DNA from: JBBCJM01 sp037190175
Lineage (GTDB): Bacteria; Pseudomonadota; Alphaproteobacteria; Rhodobacterales; Rhodobacteraceae
Reading direction: 5' to 3'
Assembly (NCBI GenBank): GCA_037190175.1
Contig: JBBCJM010000023.1
Location: 1 to 40,956 of the forward strand
DNA: 40,956 nucleotides
Shown here: in pieces, positions 22,613-30,956 of the stretch
Layout: each line of letters opens with the position of its first letter
Position numbering within the stretch: position 1 is the stretch's first letter
Made by a program: the position numbers and the translations under genes
The notes under the pieces: generated by a model
Databases searched by the model: none
What the model was told of the DNA's origin: nothing
The model's input: only the letters and a program-made list of their open reading frames with translations

Positions 22613-23656
22613 ATGTCCAGACCAGTCGATTTCCCGAATGCGCCGCAGCCCCCAGCCTGGCAGGGAGCCGCAGATCCGGCCCTGGATCTGAGCGTGGTCA
22701 TCGTGAGCTACAACACGCGGGCGGCGACGCTGCAGGCGGTGGGCTCGGTGCTCGACCATGCCGAGGGCCTGGGGCTCGAGGTGATCGTGGTGGACAATGC
22801 CTCGTCGGACGGCAGCGCCGCCGCGGTGCGGGACGCCTATCCCGGGGTCCGGGTCATCGAGGCGGGCCACAACGGCGGCTATGCCTGGGGGAACAACCTC
22901 GGGATCGCGCAGGCGGGCGGGCGGCATCTCCTCGTCCTCAATCCCGATGCGCTGATGCATCCCGGAACCCTCCGGCGCGCCGTCGCCTATCTCGACGCGA
23001 ACCCGCAGGTCGGCATCCTGGGCGCCCGGGTGCTGCTGGAGAACGGCGCGCAGCAGTCCACCCTGTTCAGGTATACCCGGCTGTCGCATCTTTTCTGGCG
23101 CATGGTGGTGCCGAGTTCGGTCGTCCGCAAAAGCCGCCTGTTCGGGGACCAGCGCTATGCCTCGCGGGACCGCGATGCCCTGCAGGATGTCGAGGTCGTC
23201 GCGGGCTGCTTCATGATGGTGCCGCGGCGCGTCATCGCCGAGGCCGGCGCGATGGACGAACGTTTCTTCATGTATTCGGAGGAATCCGAATGGTGCTGGC
23301 GGATCCGGCGGGCGGGTTACGCCGTGCACTACCACCCGGACGTCACCATCACCCATTACGGCGCGCTTTCCACGGGCCAGGTCTCCGCATGGAAGGCGGT
23401 CGAGATCGCGAAGGGCCAGATATTGTACCTGCGCTTCACGAACGGGCCCGCGGCGGCCTGGCTGGGCACGCTGCTGATGCTGGGGGGGGACGTCCTGCGG
23501 GCGCCCGGGGCGCTGGCGGCGGCGGCCGCCGGAAGGCCCGCCGCCGGCGGGATCTGGCGGGCGCGGACCGGATTCCTCCTGCGCGCCTTGTGCCGGCCGC
23601 CGCGCGGCCAGACCCCGCCCCGGGGCCCCCTGCAATCCGGGGCCGTCACCGCATGA
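22613..23656 (+). CDS. GT2 glycosyltransferase (rhamnosyltransferase WbbL-like)
   Basis: Product of 347 residues, start ATG 22613. The GT-A fold shows LSVVIVSYNTR, EVIVVDNASSDGS, NGGYAWGNNLGI and LVLNPDA (the DxD-equivalent). GCFMMVPRRVI...FFMYSEESEWCWRIRRAGY carries the catalytic acidic residues typical of the WbbL/RfbF rhamnosyltransferase branch. There is a hydrophobic C-terminal stretch near residues 275-310. It adds a sugar to the lipid-linked repeat at the cytoplasmic face; the donor is not certain. The sulfotransferase follows with an ATGA overlap. Confidence 0.85.
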   Translation: MSRPVDFPNAPQPPAWQGAADPALDLSVVIVSYNTRAATLQAVGSVLDHAEGLGLEVIVVDNASSDGSAAAVRDAYPGVRVIEAGHNGGYAWGNNLGIAQAGGRHLLVLNPDALMHPGTLRRAVAYLDANPQVGILGARVLLENGAQQSTLFRYTRLSHLFWRMVVPSSVVRKSRLFGDQRYASRDRDALQDVEVVAGCFMMVPRRVIAEAGAMDERFFMYSEESEWCWRIRRAGYAVHYHPDVTITHYGALSTGQVSAWKAVEIAKGQILYLRFTNGPAAAWLGTLLMLGGDVLRAPGALAAAAAGRPAAGGIWRARTGFLLRALCRPPRGQTPPRGPLQSGAVTA

Positions 23657-24591
23657 AGGCGTTCCTGAGAACGGCCGCGCAGGCCACGGTCCATACCCTG
23701 CTGAAGCCCCTCGAGGCCCGGCTGATGGCGCAGCATCCGGCCAGCCGCCATCCGCCCTGCTTCATCCTGGGCGCCCCGCGCTCGGGGACCTCGCTGTTCT
23801 ACGAACTGCTGGTGACGAGCTATCGGTTCGCCTATTTCTCCAACCTCGCCCACCGCTTCTGGCGCACGCCGGCCGCGGTGTCGCGGCTGGGGATGCGGGC
23901 GATCTCGCGCCACCGCCCGAGCTTTTCCAGCAACTACGGCCATATAGAGGGCTGGGGCGCGCCCAACGAGGGGGGCTGGATCTGGCGCCGCTGGCTGGCG
24001 GACGGCGACTGGGCCGACGGAACCGTGCCGGCCGGGCTGCCGGTGCAGGAGATGCGCGCGACCCTCGGCGCCCTGGAGGGGGTCTTCGCCGCGCCCTTCG
24101 TCAACAAGAACGTGATGCATTCCAACCGGATGCGGCTGCTCGCGGCGATCTTTCCGGGCTGCCTGTTCATCGAGGTGCGCCGCGACCCGGCGGCCACGGC
24201 CCGTTCCATCATCCGCGCGGAGCGCGCCCGCAAGGGCCCGGCCAGGCGCCCGGACGACTGGTGGTCGGTGCGTCCCTCGAACGCGGCGCCGGGCGATACG
24301 GTCGAACGGGCGGCGCGCCAGGTCCTGGGGGTGGGGGCGGACATCGCGCGCGACGGCGCCGCCCTGGGGCCGGACCGGCTGCTTTCGGTGGATTACGAGG
24401 CGTTCTGCCGGCATCCGCAGGCGTGCCTGGACGGCGTGGCCGGCTTCCTGGCGCGGCACGGCTGGCCGGTCGAGCCGCGGCTGCCGGTTCCCGCCGCCTT
24501 CCCCGACCCCTCCCCGCCGCTGCTCGGGCAGGAGGACGAGGCGAGGCTGCGCCGCCTGCTGGAGTCCCCCGGTCCTGCCGGGATGGCCTGA
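23653..24591 (+). CDS. PAPS-dependent sulfotransferase
   Basis: A 312-residue product whose ATG overlaps the glycosyltransferase stop. The 5'-phosphosulfate-binding loop is FILGAPRSGTSLFYELL, and the 3'-phosphate-binding element is CLFIEVRRDPAATARSII. Together these identify the sulfotransferase family. It moves sulfate from PAPS to a hydroxyl, here most likely on a sugar of the repeat unit, because it lies inside a glycosyltransferase/acetyltransferase operon. PAPS can come from the fused ATP sulfurylase/APS kinase encoded at 34728-36440. The acceptor is inferred from context only. Confidence 0.85.
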   Translation: MKAFLRTAAQATVHTLLKPLEARLMAQHPASRHPPCFILGAPRSGTSLFYELLVTSYRFAYFSNLAHRFWRTPAAVSRLGMRAISRHRPSFSSNYGHIEGWGAPNEGGWIWRRWLADGDWADGTVPAGLPVQEMRATLGALEGVFAAPFVNKNVMHSNRMRLLAAIFPGCLFIEVRRDPAATARSIIRAERARKGPARRPDDWWSVRPSNAAPGDTVERAARQVLGVGADIARDGAALGPDRLLSVDYEAFCRHPQACLDGVAGFLARHGWPVEPRLPVPAAFPDPSPPLLGQEDEARLRRLLESPGPAGMA

Positions 24592-24595
24592 GGCC

Positions 24596-25687
24596 ATGCG
24601 CAGGGATCCCGCCCCCGCCGCCCCTGCCGCCGCCCCGCCCCCCGGGGACGGAACGGCGGAGAGCCTCGCCCCGTGCCGGGTGGGGGCGGAGGACTGGCCC
24701 GCGCTTTCCGCCGGATTTGCGGATCTCGGCTTCGAGCAGAGTTCGGCCTATTCGCAGGCCGCGGCCCGGCGGATCGGGGCGGAGGCGCAGTTCTGGGCGC
24801 TGAAGGACGGCGCCGGGCGGGCCGTCGCCGCCGCGGCCCTGCGGGTGAAGCGGGTGCCCGGCCTCGGCCGCGGCATCGCCTGGTGCCCCGGCGGGCCGCT
24901 CGTGCTGCCGCGGGGCGGCCCCGCCCCCGATGCGGCGGGGCTGGCCGGGGTGCTGCGGGCGCTGCGGGCGGAACTGGCCGGCAGGCAGGGCCATGTGCTG
25001 CGGCTACGCCTGTCGGGCACGGCCGGGCTCGACCCCGCGACGGAGGCCGGGGCGGCGCGGGCGGCGGGGTTCGCGCCGGCGTCCCGGCTGCGGCCCTATC
25101 GCAGCAGCCTGATCGACCTGCGGCCCGAGCCGGCCGAGACCCTGGCCGGGCTGCAGGGAAAATGGCGCACCGACCTGCGCTTCGCCCTGAAATCCGGCCT
25201 GGCGCTGGAGCGCGGCCGCGGCCCGGGCCTCGAGGCGCGGTTCCTGGCGCTCTTCGCCGCGGTGCGCGAGGCCAAGGGCTTCCGGCCCGAGATCGCGCCG
25301 GAGTTCCATTTCGGCCTGGCCGGCCCGGACCATGCGGTGGAGACCCTGATCGCGACGAAGGACGACCAGGATGTGGCCGGGATCGTGGTCGGCACCGCCG
25401 GGCCCTGCGCCACCTATCTGTTCGGGGCCACGGCGCCGGCCGGCCGGCCGCTGCGGGCGGGCTATTTCCTGACCTGGGAGGCGATGGCCCTGTCGCGCGC
25501 CCGCGGCTGCCTGTGGTACGACCTGGGCGGCATCGACCCGGACGCCAATCCCGATGTCGCCCGGTTCAAGGAGCGCATGAACGGCCTGCCGGTGCTGGCC
25601 CAACCCTGGCAGGCCCTGCCGCCCGGGGCCATGGGCCGGCTGGTCCTGGGCGCCGAGGCGCTGCGGGCGCGGCTGCGGGGCAGGTGA
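24596..25687 (+). CDS. FemAB/GNAT-like protein of the exosortase/EPS system
   Basis: Product of 363 residues starting four bases after the sulfotransferase stop. The double-GNAT (FemAB, BioF2-like) architecture shows in LQGKWRTDLRFALKSGL and, near the end, in YFLTWEAMALSRARGCLWYDLGGIDPDANPDVARFKERMNG, the conserved D-x-G-G...FK-x-G/N element. The Pro/Ala-rich first 20 residues look disordered. FemAB-like proteins transfer amino acids or acyl groups, and a member regularly accompanies XrtA/PEP-CTERM loci. Its reaction there is unknown, so no substrate is proposed. TGATG couples it to the next gene. Confidence 0.82.
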   Translation: MRRDPAPAAPAAAPPPGDGTAESLAPCRVGAEDWPALSAGFADLGFEQSSAYSQAAARRIGAEAQFWALKDGAGRAVAAAALRVKRVPGLGRGIAWCPGGPLVLPRGGPAPDAAGLAGVLRALRAELAGRQGHVLRLRLSGTAGLDPATEAGAARAAGFAPASRLRPYRSSLIDLRPEPAETLAGLQGKWRTDLRFALKSGLALERGRGPGLEARFLALFAAVREAKGFRPEIAPEFHFGLAGPDHAVETLIATKDDQDVAGIVVGTAGPCATYLFGATAPAGRPLRAGYFLTWEAMALSRARGCLWYDLGGIDPDANPDVARFKERMNGLPVLAQPWQALPPGAMGRLVLGAEALRARLRGR

Positions 25688-26361
25688 TGGCGGCCCGGCG
25701 GATCGGCATCCTCTTCCACGGCATCGGCCGGCCGGGCAGGGCGCTGGAGCCGGGGGAGGCGCCCTACTGGATCGGGCGGGAGCGTTTCGAGGCCATCCTC
25801 GACCGGGTGGCGGGCGCGCCCGATCCGGGCCGCTTCCACCTGAGCTTCGACGACGGCAACGCCTCGGACCACGACATCGCGCTGCCCTGCCTGCTGGCCC
25901 GCGGGCTGGCGGCGGATTTCTTCGTGCTCTCGGGGCGGATCGGGCAGCCCGGATCCCTGTCGGCCGGCCAGATCCGCGCGCTGGCCGGGGCGGGCATGGG
26001 GATCGGCAGCCACGGCATCGCGCATCGCGACTGGCGGCGGATCGGGGCCGCGGATCTGGCCGCCGAGGTCGCCCGGTCCCGTGCCGAGCTCGAGCGCGTG
26101 ACCGGCCGGCCGGTGACGACGGCGGGCATCCCCTTCGGCAGCTATGACGCGCGGGTGCTCGGCGCCCTGCGCGGGGCGGGCTATGCGGCCGCCTATTCCA
26201 GCGACCGGGGCACGATGGATGCCGGGGCCTTCCTGCGCCCGCGCACCTCGGTGCGCGCCGACATGGACGAGGCGGCGATCGCGGCGATGCTCGCCGGTTC
26301 GCTGCGCTGGCTGCCGCGCCTGCGCCGCGGTCTCGGCATGCTGCGGCGGCGTTGGTTCTAG
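25687..26361 (+). CDS. second polysaccharide deacetylase (NodB fold)
   Basis: Product of 224 residues. The NodB fold shows HLSFDDGNASD (motif 1 Asp pair), IGSHGIAHRDW (motif 2 His pair) and a degenerate motif 3, GIPFGSYD in place of RxPYG. There is no signal peptide or membrane anchor, unlike the deacetylase at 2960-3772. Size and motif style fit the deacetylases paired with FemAB proteins in XrtA/PEP-CTERM loci. It probably removes acetyl groups from an amino sugar of a lipid-linked intermediate in the cytosol. Divergent motif 3 makes the activity less certain. Confidence 0.8.
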   Translation: MAARRIGILFHGIGRPGRALEPGEAPYWIGRERFEAILDRVAGAPDPGRFHLSFDDGNASDHDIALPCLLARGLAADFFVLSGRIGQPGSLSAGQIRALAGAGMGIGSHGIAHRDWRRIGAADLAAEVARSRAELERVTGRPVTTAGIPFGSYDARVLGALRGAGYAAAYSSDRGTMDAGAFLRPRTSVRADMDEAAIAAMLAGSLRWLPRLRRGLGMLRRRWF

Positions 26362-26428
26362 CGGCCCCCTGCCGCCCTTGGCAAACCGGGCGGCAGGTGG
26401 TTCTGTGCGGCGGGTAAAGAGGATCGCC

Positions 26429-27328
26429 ATGCCAGTGCCTGCAGTTCCCCGCATCTCGGTCGTGATCCCGCACCTGAACCAGCCGGAGTTCCTGGGCCGC
26501 TGCCTGGCCTCGCTGGCCGCCATGACGCGGGCGCCCGACGAGGTGATCGTGGTCGACAACGGCTCGCGCGAACTGCCCGGGGCGATCTGCGCCGCCCATG
26601 GCGCCCGCCTGCTGGCCGAGCCCGAGCCCGGGCCGGGGCCGGCGCGCAACCGCGGCGTGGCGGCAGCCACGGGCGAGGTGCTGGCCTTCATCGACGCCGA
26701 CTGCCTGGCCGATCCCGGCTGGCTGGCCGCGGCCGAGGCGGCGCTGGCCGACCCCGGGGCCGCGATCCTGGGCGGCGACGTGCGGATCGCCCTGGCCGAC
26801 CCGGCGCGGCCCACCATGCTGGAGGCCTACGAGAGCGTCTTCGCCTACCGGATGGACCGCTACATCGCCCGCGAGGGCTTCACCGGCACCGGCAACCTGG
26901 TGGTGCGCCGGACGGTGCTGGAGGAGGTGGGCCCCTTCGCCGGCATCGGCGTGGCCGAGGACCGCGACTGGGGCCGGCGGGCCACCGCGAAGGGCCACCG
27001 CATCCGCTTCGTCCCCGGAATGCGGGCCTGGCATCCCGCGCGGGCGGATTTTGCCGAACTGGCGCTGAAGTGGCGGCGCCAGACCGCGCACGATTATGCC
27101 GAACTGCGCGGCAAGACGCGCTTCGTGCTGAAGATGCTGGCGATGCCGCTGTCGCCGCTGGCGGAACTGCCGCAGATCCTGGCCACCGACCGGCTGTCCG
27201 GCCCGCGCGCGCGGCTGCTGGCCTTCGCCTGCCTCGTCCGGGTGCGCCTGCTGCGCGCGCGCCTGATGGCCGACCTCCTCCTGCGCGGCGACCCGGGGCG
27301 GATGTCGGGGGCCTGGAACCGGGGGTGA
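26429..27328 (+). CDS. GT2 glycosyltransferase
   Basis: A 299-residue product from the ATG at 26429 with AGAGGA at 26418-26423. ISVVIPHLNQPEFLGRCLASL, EVIVVDNGS, GPGPARNRGVAAATGEVLAFIDADC (DxD) and EDRDWGRRATAKGHRIRFVP define a family 2 GT-A transferase. The C-terminal part is basic and amphipathic and probably associates with the membrane. It is the last gene of the plus-strand run that starts at 22613. The donor sugar is not identifiable. Confidence 0.85.
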   Translation: MPVPAVPRISVVIPHLNQPEFLGRCLASLAAMTRAPDEVIVVDNGSRELPGAICAAHGARLLAEPEPGPGPARNRGVAAATGEVLAFIDADCLADPGWLAAAEAALADPGAAILGGDVRIALADPARPTMLEAYESVFAYRMDRYIAREGFTGTGNLVVRRTVLEEVGPFAGIGVAEDRDWGRRATAKGHRIRFVPGMRAWHPARADFAELALKWRRQTAHDYAELRGKTRFVLKMLAMPLSPLAELPQILATDRLSGPRARLLAFACLVRVRLLRARLMADLLLRGDPGRMSGAWNRG

Positions 27329-27415
27329 GGGGGCCGGCCACTGGGTTCGGTCTTCGTCGGATGCGGTCCTGCCGCTGGACGTCCTGACCCCGCCCGGGCC
27401 GGGTGATCTCCGCGG

Positions 27416-28660
27416 TCACCGCCGCAGGAGCGCCCGCCGCAGCATCCCGAGGAAGTTCTTCAGGTTCCGCCGCAGCGGGTTCTGCCGGGCGGCGGGCCAG
27501 AGCTGCAGCCCGCGGTAGCGCGGCACCGGCCGGCCGACCAGCCGCAGCGCGAGGATCCGGGCCAGCAGCGCCCGGCGGCGCTCGCGCTGGCCGGGCTGCA
27601 TGGCGACCAGCCGGGCGGGATCGAAATCCCCGGTCCCGATCCGGCCGGCGGCGCGGGCGGCGGCGAGGATCTCCTGCCCCAGCGGGGTGCGGGCGACGAT
27701 GAGGCTGATCCCGGGCGCCTCGTCGAACAGGGGATAGCCCTTGGCGTCGGTCTCCCAGGCGTCGGCGCAGGCGATGTCGGCCGCGGTGCCGGTGCCGTCG
27801 GCGCAGATCTTGCAGCGGTGCTGCACGTGTTTCGACAGGATCTTCCCCCAGCTGTCGTGATAGCTCATCGACCTTTCGCTGCCGTCCTCCAGCCGCGCGG
27901 TGGCCCGGCCCGGCCAGCCCATGCCGCGGTAGCGGAAGCCCGCGACCCCGGCCGGATCGGCCCCCAGCGCCGCCAGCACCGCCTCGCCCCCCGCATGGCT
28001 GGGCACCCCGGCGCAGAAGAAGGACAGGATCACCGGAAAGGCCGCGGCCACCTCGGGGTCGCCGTCGCCGAGCGCCCGCAGCGCGGCGGCGTCGCAGGGC
28101 TTGCCCACGAAGCCGAAGCGGCGGCCGGTGGCGCGATGCTCGGCCAGCCAGCCGGCCAGCCCGGCCAGCGGGGCCGAGGGCGCATAGCGCGACCCCGCCG
28201 TGGCCGTCACCTCGGCGGGATCGGTCAGCACCCGGGTCTCGTTGCGGGCGGGATGCGCGGGGTGGGGGCCGTTGGCCACCACCGCATCCACCGTGCCGCT
28301 GGCCAGAAGATGCGCGATGAGCGCCGAGAGCGCCCCGCCCGAGGCCCCGGCGAAGCGCAGCTCCGGGTCGGTGGCCCAGCCGGTGAACATACCGAGATAG
28401 GGTCCCCAGAGCGGATCGTCCCGCCGCCCCGCTGCCGCGACGCCCTGGCCGAGGCCGGGGCAGATGCGGGCGATCCGCGCCTCCTCTGCGGGCCCGAGCG
28501 GCCCCGACTGCCGCGGGCGCAGGAAGCCCGGCGCGGCCACCTCCATCGCGATCCGCCCCGGGGCGAGGCCCGCGCAGGCGCCGCAGCCCGCGCAGAGATC
28601 GCCCCGGGCGACGCGGGCCAGGGCGGGCGAGCGGGCAGGGGGGGAGGGACGGTCGGGCAT
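27416..28660 (-). CDS. FrhB/F420-dehydrogenase beta-subunit-like iron-sulfur flavoprotein of a polysaccharide cluster
   Basis: Product of 414 residues from the ATG at 28660. The N-terminal CAGCGAC ferredoxin-like motif plus later CKICADGTG...ADIACADAW give cysteines for Fe-S clusters. GASGGALSALIAHLLASGTVDAVV, FVGKPCDAAAL and FFCAGVPSHAGG are typical of the FrhB_FdhB N/C domains. Despite the family name, members in polysaccharide loci of bacteria lacking F420 often lie beside pyruvyl transferases, as here (30957-32132), and their reaction is unknown. It is probably a cytosolic reductase-like enzyme acting on a sugar or substituent. Strand is opposite to its neighbours. Confidence 0.78.
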   Translation of the reverse strand: MPDRPSPPARSPALARVARGDLCAGCGACAGLAPGRIAMEVAAPGFLRPRQSGPLGPAEEARIARICPGLGQGVAAAGRRDDPLWGPYLGMFTGWATDPELRFAGASGGALSALIAHLLASGTVDAVVANGPHPAHPARNETRVLTDPAEVTATAGSRYAPSAPLAGLAGWLAEHRATGRRFGFVGKPCDAAALRALGDGDPEVAAAFPVILSFFCAGVPSHAGGEAVLAALGADPAGVAGFRYRGMGWPGRATARLEDGSERSMSYHDSWGKILSKHVQHRCKICADGTGTAADIACADAWETDAKGYPLFDEAPGISLIVARTPLGQEILAAARAAGRIGTGDFDPARLVAMQPGQRERRRALLARILALRLVGRPVPRYRGLQLWPAARQNPLRRNLKNFLGMLRRALLRR

Positions 28661-28779
28661 GGCCCGCCTTTCTAGGCCGGAACCCGGCGGTTTCGCCAGC
28701 CCCCGGCCCTTCCGGCTTGACCCCGGGCGGGGCAGGGCGGAAGAAGCGGGCCGCATCCCCCCGAAGGCCGCCCCCGCCG

Positions 28780-30210
28780 ATGTTCCGCGCCGCACTTCTG
28801 ATCCTGTCGGGCAATGCGGCGGCCTCGCTCCTGCTGCTGGCGCGCAACCTGATCGTGGCGCGGCTGATCCCGGTGGCGGACTACGGGGTGGCCGCCACCT
28901 TCGCCGTGGCCATGGCGGTGGTCGAGATGATGTCGGCGCTGGGGCTGCAACAGCAGATCGTGCAGGCGAAGGACGGCGACGACCCCCGCTTCCAGGCCGC
29001 TTTGCAGGGGTTCCAGTTGTTGCGCGGGGTGGCGGCGGGGCTCGTGCTCCTCGCCCTCGCCGGGCCGCTGGCCGGGTTCCTGGGCATCCCGGAAGCCGCC
29101 TGGGCCTACCGGGTGCTGGCGCTGGTGCCGGTGCTGAACGCTCTCCAGCATTTCGACATCCACCGGCTGAACCGGCAGATGCGCTTCGGCCCGCTGATCG
29201 CCACGAGGGCGGTGCCGGCCATCGTCGCGGTGGGCGCGCTCTGGCCGCTGGCGCTGTGGTGGGACGACTGGCAGGTGATGCTGTGGTCGATCCTGGCGCA
29301 GGCCGCGGCCGGGGCGCTGGCCTCGCACCTCTGGGCCGAACGGCCCTGGCGGCTGGCGCTGGACCGGGCGGTCATCGCCGGTTCGCTGCGCTTCGGCTGG
29401 CCGCTCCTGGCCAACGGCGCGCTGATGTTCCTGGTCTTCGAGGGCGACAAGGTGATCGTCGGGCGCGAACTGGGGATGGAGGCGCTGGCGCTCTTCGCCA
29501 TGGGGATGACGCTGACGCTGACGCCGACGCTGGTGCTGGCGGCGAGCCTGTCGAACTTCTTTTTGCCGCAGCTGTCGCGGGCCGACCGGGGGACGGCGGC
29601 GGGCGAGGCGCGGTTCCGGTTCCTCTCGGTGGTCACCCTGCAGGCCGTGCTGCTGGCCGCGCTGGTCTTCGTGGCGCTGACCGCGGCGCTGGGCGGCCCG
29701 GTGGTGCACCTGCTCCTGGGCGACAAGTATCTCGGCCTGCTGCCCTACCTGACCTGGTTCGCGGTCATGCAGGGGCTGCGGGTGATCAAGGCCGGCCCGG
29801 CGATCGCCGCGCTGGCCGCGGGCCGGACCGGCAACGCGCTGGCCGCCAACCTGGTGCGCATCCTGGCCCTGCCGGCCTGCTGGCATGTGGCGGCCGGGGG
29901 GGGCGAACTGCTGACGATCCTGTGGCTGATGGCGGCGGGAGAGCTTGCGGCCCATGCCGTGGCGCTGGGCCTCCTGCTGTGGCGGCTTCGCCTGCCCCCG
30001 GCCGGGCTGGTCCTGCCGCATCTGGCCACGCTGGGGCTCTTCGCCGCCGCGGCCTGGATCTCCTTCGCCCGGGGGGCGGAGGCCGCCATGCTGCCCGCGG
30101 ATCCGGCCGCGGGCCTGCTGCTCGCCGCCCTCGCGCTCCTTGGCGTCTGGACCATGCCGGCCCTTCGCCGCTACATCCGGGACCAGCGCGGGGGCGACGG
30201 GACGGCCTGA
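28780..30210 (+). CDS. Wzx-type polysaccharide flippase (MATE/MOP superfamily)
   Basis: A 476-residue product with about 12 to 14 membrane segments, starting MFRAALLILSGNAAASLLLLARNLIVARLIPVADYGV, the canonical Wzx/PST N-terminus. FGWPLLANGALMFLVFEGDKVIVGREL marks the start of the second half. The start is the ATG at 28780; upstream in-frame codons encode a basic Pro-rich stretch unlikely to belong. It moves the undecaprenyl-linked repeat unit to the periplasm, where the Wzy-like protein (904-2352) could polymerise it. The acetyltransferase gene follows after 28 bp. Confidence 0.87.
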   Translation: MFRAALLILSGNAAASLLLLARNLIVARLIPVADYGVAATFAVAMAVVEMMSALGLQQQIVQAKDGDDPRFQAALQGFQLLRGVAAGLVLLALAGPLAGFLGIPEAAWAYRVLALVPVLNALQHFDIHRLNRQMRFGPLIATRAVPAIVAVGALWPLALWWDDWQVMLWSILAQAAAGALASHLWAERPWRLALDRAVIAGSLRFGWPLLANGALMFLVFEGDKVIVGRELGMEALALFAMGMTLTLTPTLVLAASLSNFFLPQLSRADRGTAAGEARFRFLSVVTLQAVLLAALVFVALTAALGGPVVHLLLGDKYLGLLPYLTWFAVMQGLRVIKAGPAIAALAAGRTGNALAANLVRILALPACWHVAAGGGELLTILWLMAAGELAAHAVALGLLLWRLRLPPAGLVLPHLATLGLFAAAAWISFARGAEAAMLPADPAAGLLLAALALLGVWTMPALRRYIRDQRGGDGTA

Positions 30211-30238
30211 CCCGCCCGCCACACCGCCGGAAAGAGCC

Positions 30239-30949
30239 ATGACCGGAACGCTTCCCCCCCCCTGGCACCCCGATGCCCTCGCCCGCGCAAGGGCGGCCGA
30301 AGGCCGCAGCGAAAGCCGTCTCGCCCCCCTCGTCCGCTGGCTCTACGGCTTCCGGCGGCTGCGCGGCCTCGGCCGCAGGCTCTGCCACCGGCTGGAGGGC
30401 GGGCCGATGCATTCGGCCACCTGGCGGCGGATCCTGGAGGAGCGGCACGGGGTCATCGTGGGGCGCTACAGCTATGGCGCGATCCTCGACCCCGGCGTGC
30501 TGCCGCCGGGCAGCCGGGTGGGGGCCTATTGCTCGGTGGGCGCGGGCCTGGTGGTGCGCCGGCGCGACCATCCGCTGGACCGCCCCGTCCTGCATCCCTT
30601 CTTCTACAACAGCGGGCTGGGGCTGCTGCAACGCGACACGATCCCCGCCGAGCGGGACAATCCGCTGACCATCGGCCATGACGTCTGGATCGGCGACCGG
30701 GTGATCATCCTGGGCGGCTGCCGCAGCATCGGCAACGGCGCGGCGATCGCTGCCGGCGCGGTGGTGACCCGGGACGTGCCGCCCTATGCGCTGGTCGCCG
30801 GCGTCCCCGCCCGGCCGCTGCGGATGCGCTTCGACGAAGCCCGGATCGCCGAGATCGAGGCCAGCCGCTGGTGGGAGCGCAGCATCGCCGATCTGGTCGC
30901 GGCCCCGCCCTTCCCGGATTTGCTGGGCGACCGGGTGGGCAGGGCCTGA
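30239..30949 (+). CDS. left-handed beta-helix O-acetyltransferase (CatB/XAT-like)
   Basis: A 236-residue product from the ATG at 30239 with GGAAAGAG upstream. Hexapeptide repeats (VGAYCSVGAG, LTIGHDVWIGDRVIILGGC, SIGNGAAIAAGAVVTRDV) and the terminal PYALVAGVPARPLRMRF are typical of the trimeric acetyl-CoA-dependent acyltransferases. The loop RDHPLDRPVLHPFFYNSGLG with its catalytic His is like that of polysaccharide O-acetyltransferases. It probably acetylates a sugar of the repeat unit. An N-terminal basic region of about 60 residues precedes the helix domain. Confidence 0.82.
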   Translation: MTGTLPPPWHPDALARARAAEGRSESRLAPLVRWLYGFRRLRGLGRRLCHRLEGGPMHSATWRRILEERHGVIVGRYSYGAILDPGVLPPGSRVGAYCSVGAGLVVRRRDHPLDRPVLHPFFYNSGLGLLQRDTIPAERDNPLTIGHDVWIGDRVIILGGCRSIGNGAAIAAGAVVTRDVPPYALVAGVPARPLRMRFDEARIAEIEASRWWERSIADLVAAPPFPDLLGDRVGRA

Positions 30950-30956
30950 GGCGGCC

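Noticed and set aside
27416..28660. Annotation as a true coenzyme F420 hydrogenase subunit
   Set aside because: The context is a polysaccharide cluster, and there are no other hydrogenase or F420 genes. Only the fold and Fe-S motifs are supported.
29508..29531. Repeated GACGCTGACGC-type DNA inside the flippase gene
   Set aside because: It simply encodes TLTLTPTL in a membrane helix, and there is no sign of a mobile or regulatory repeat.
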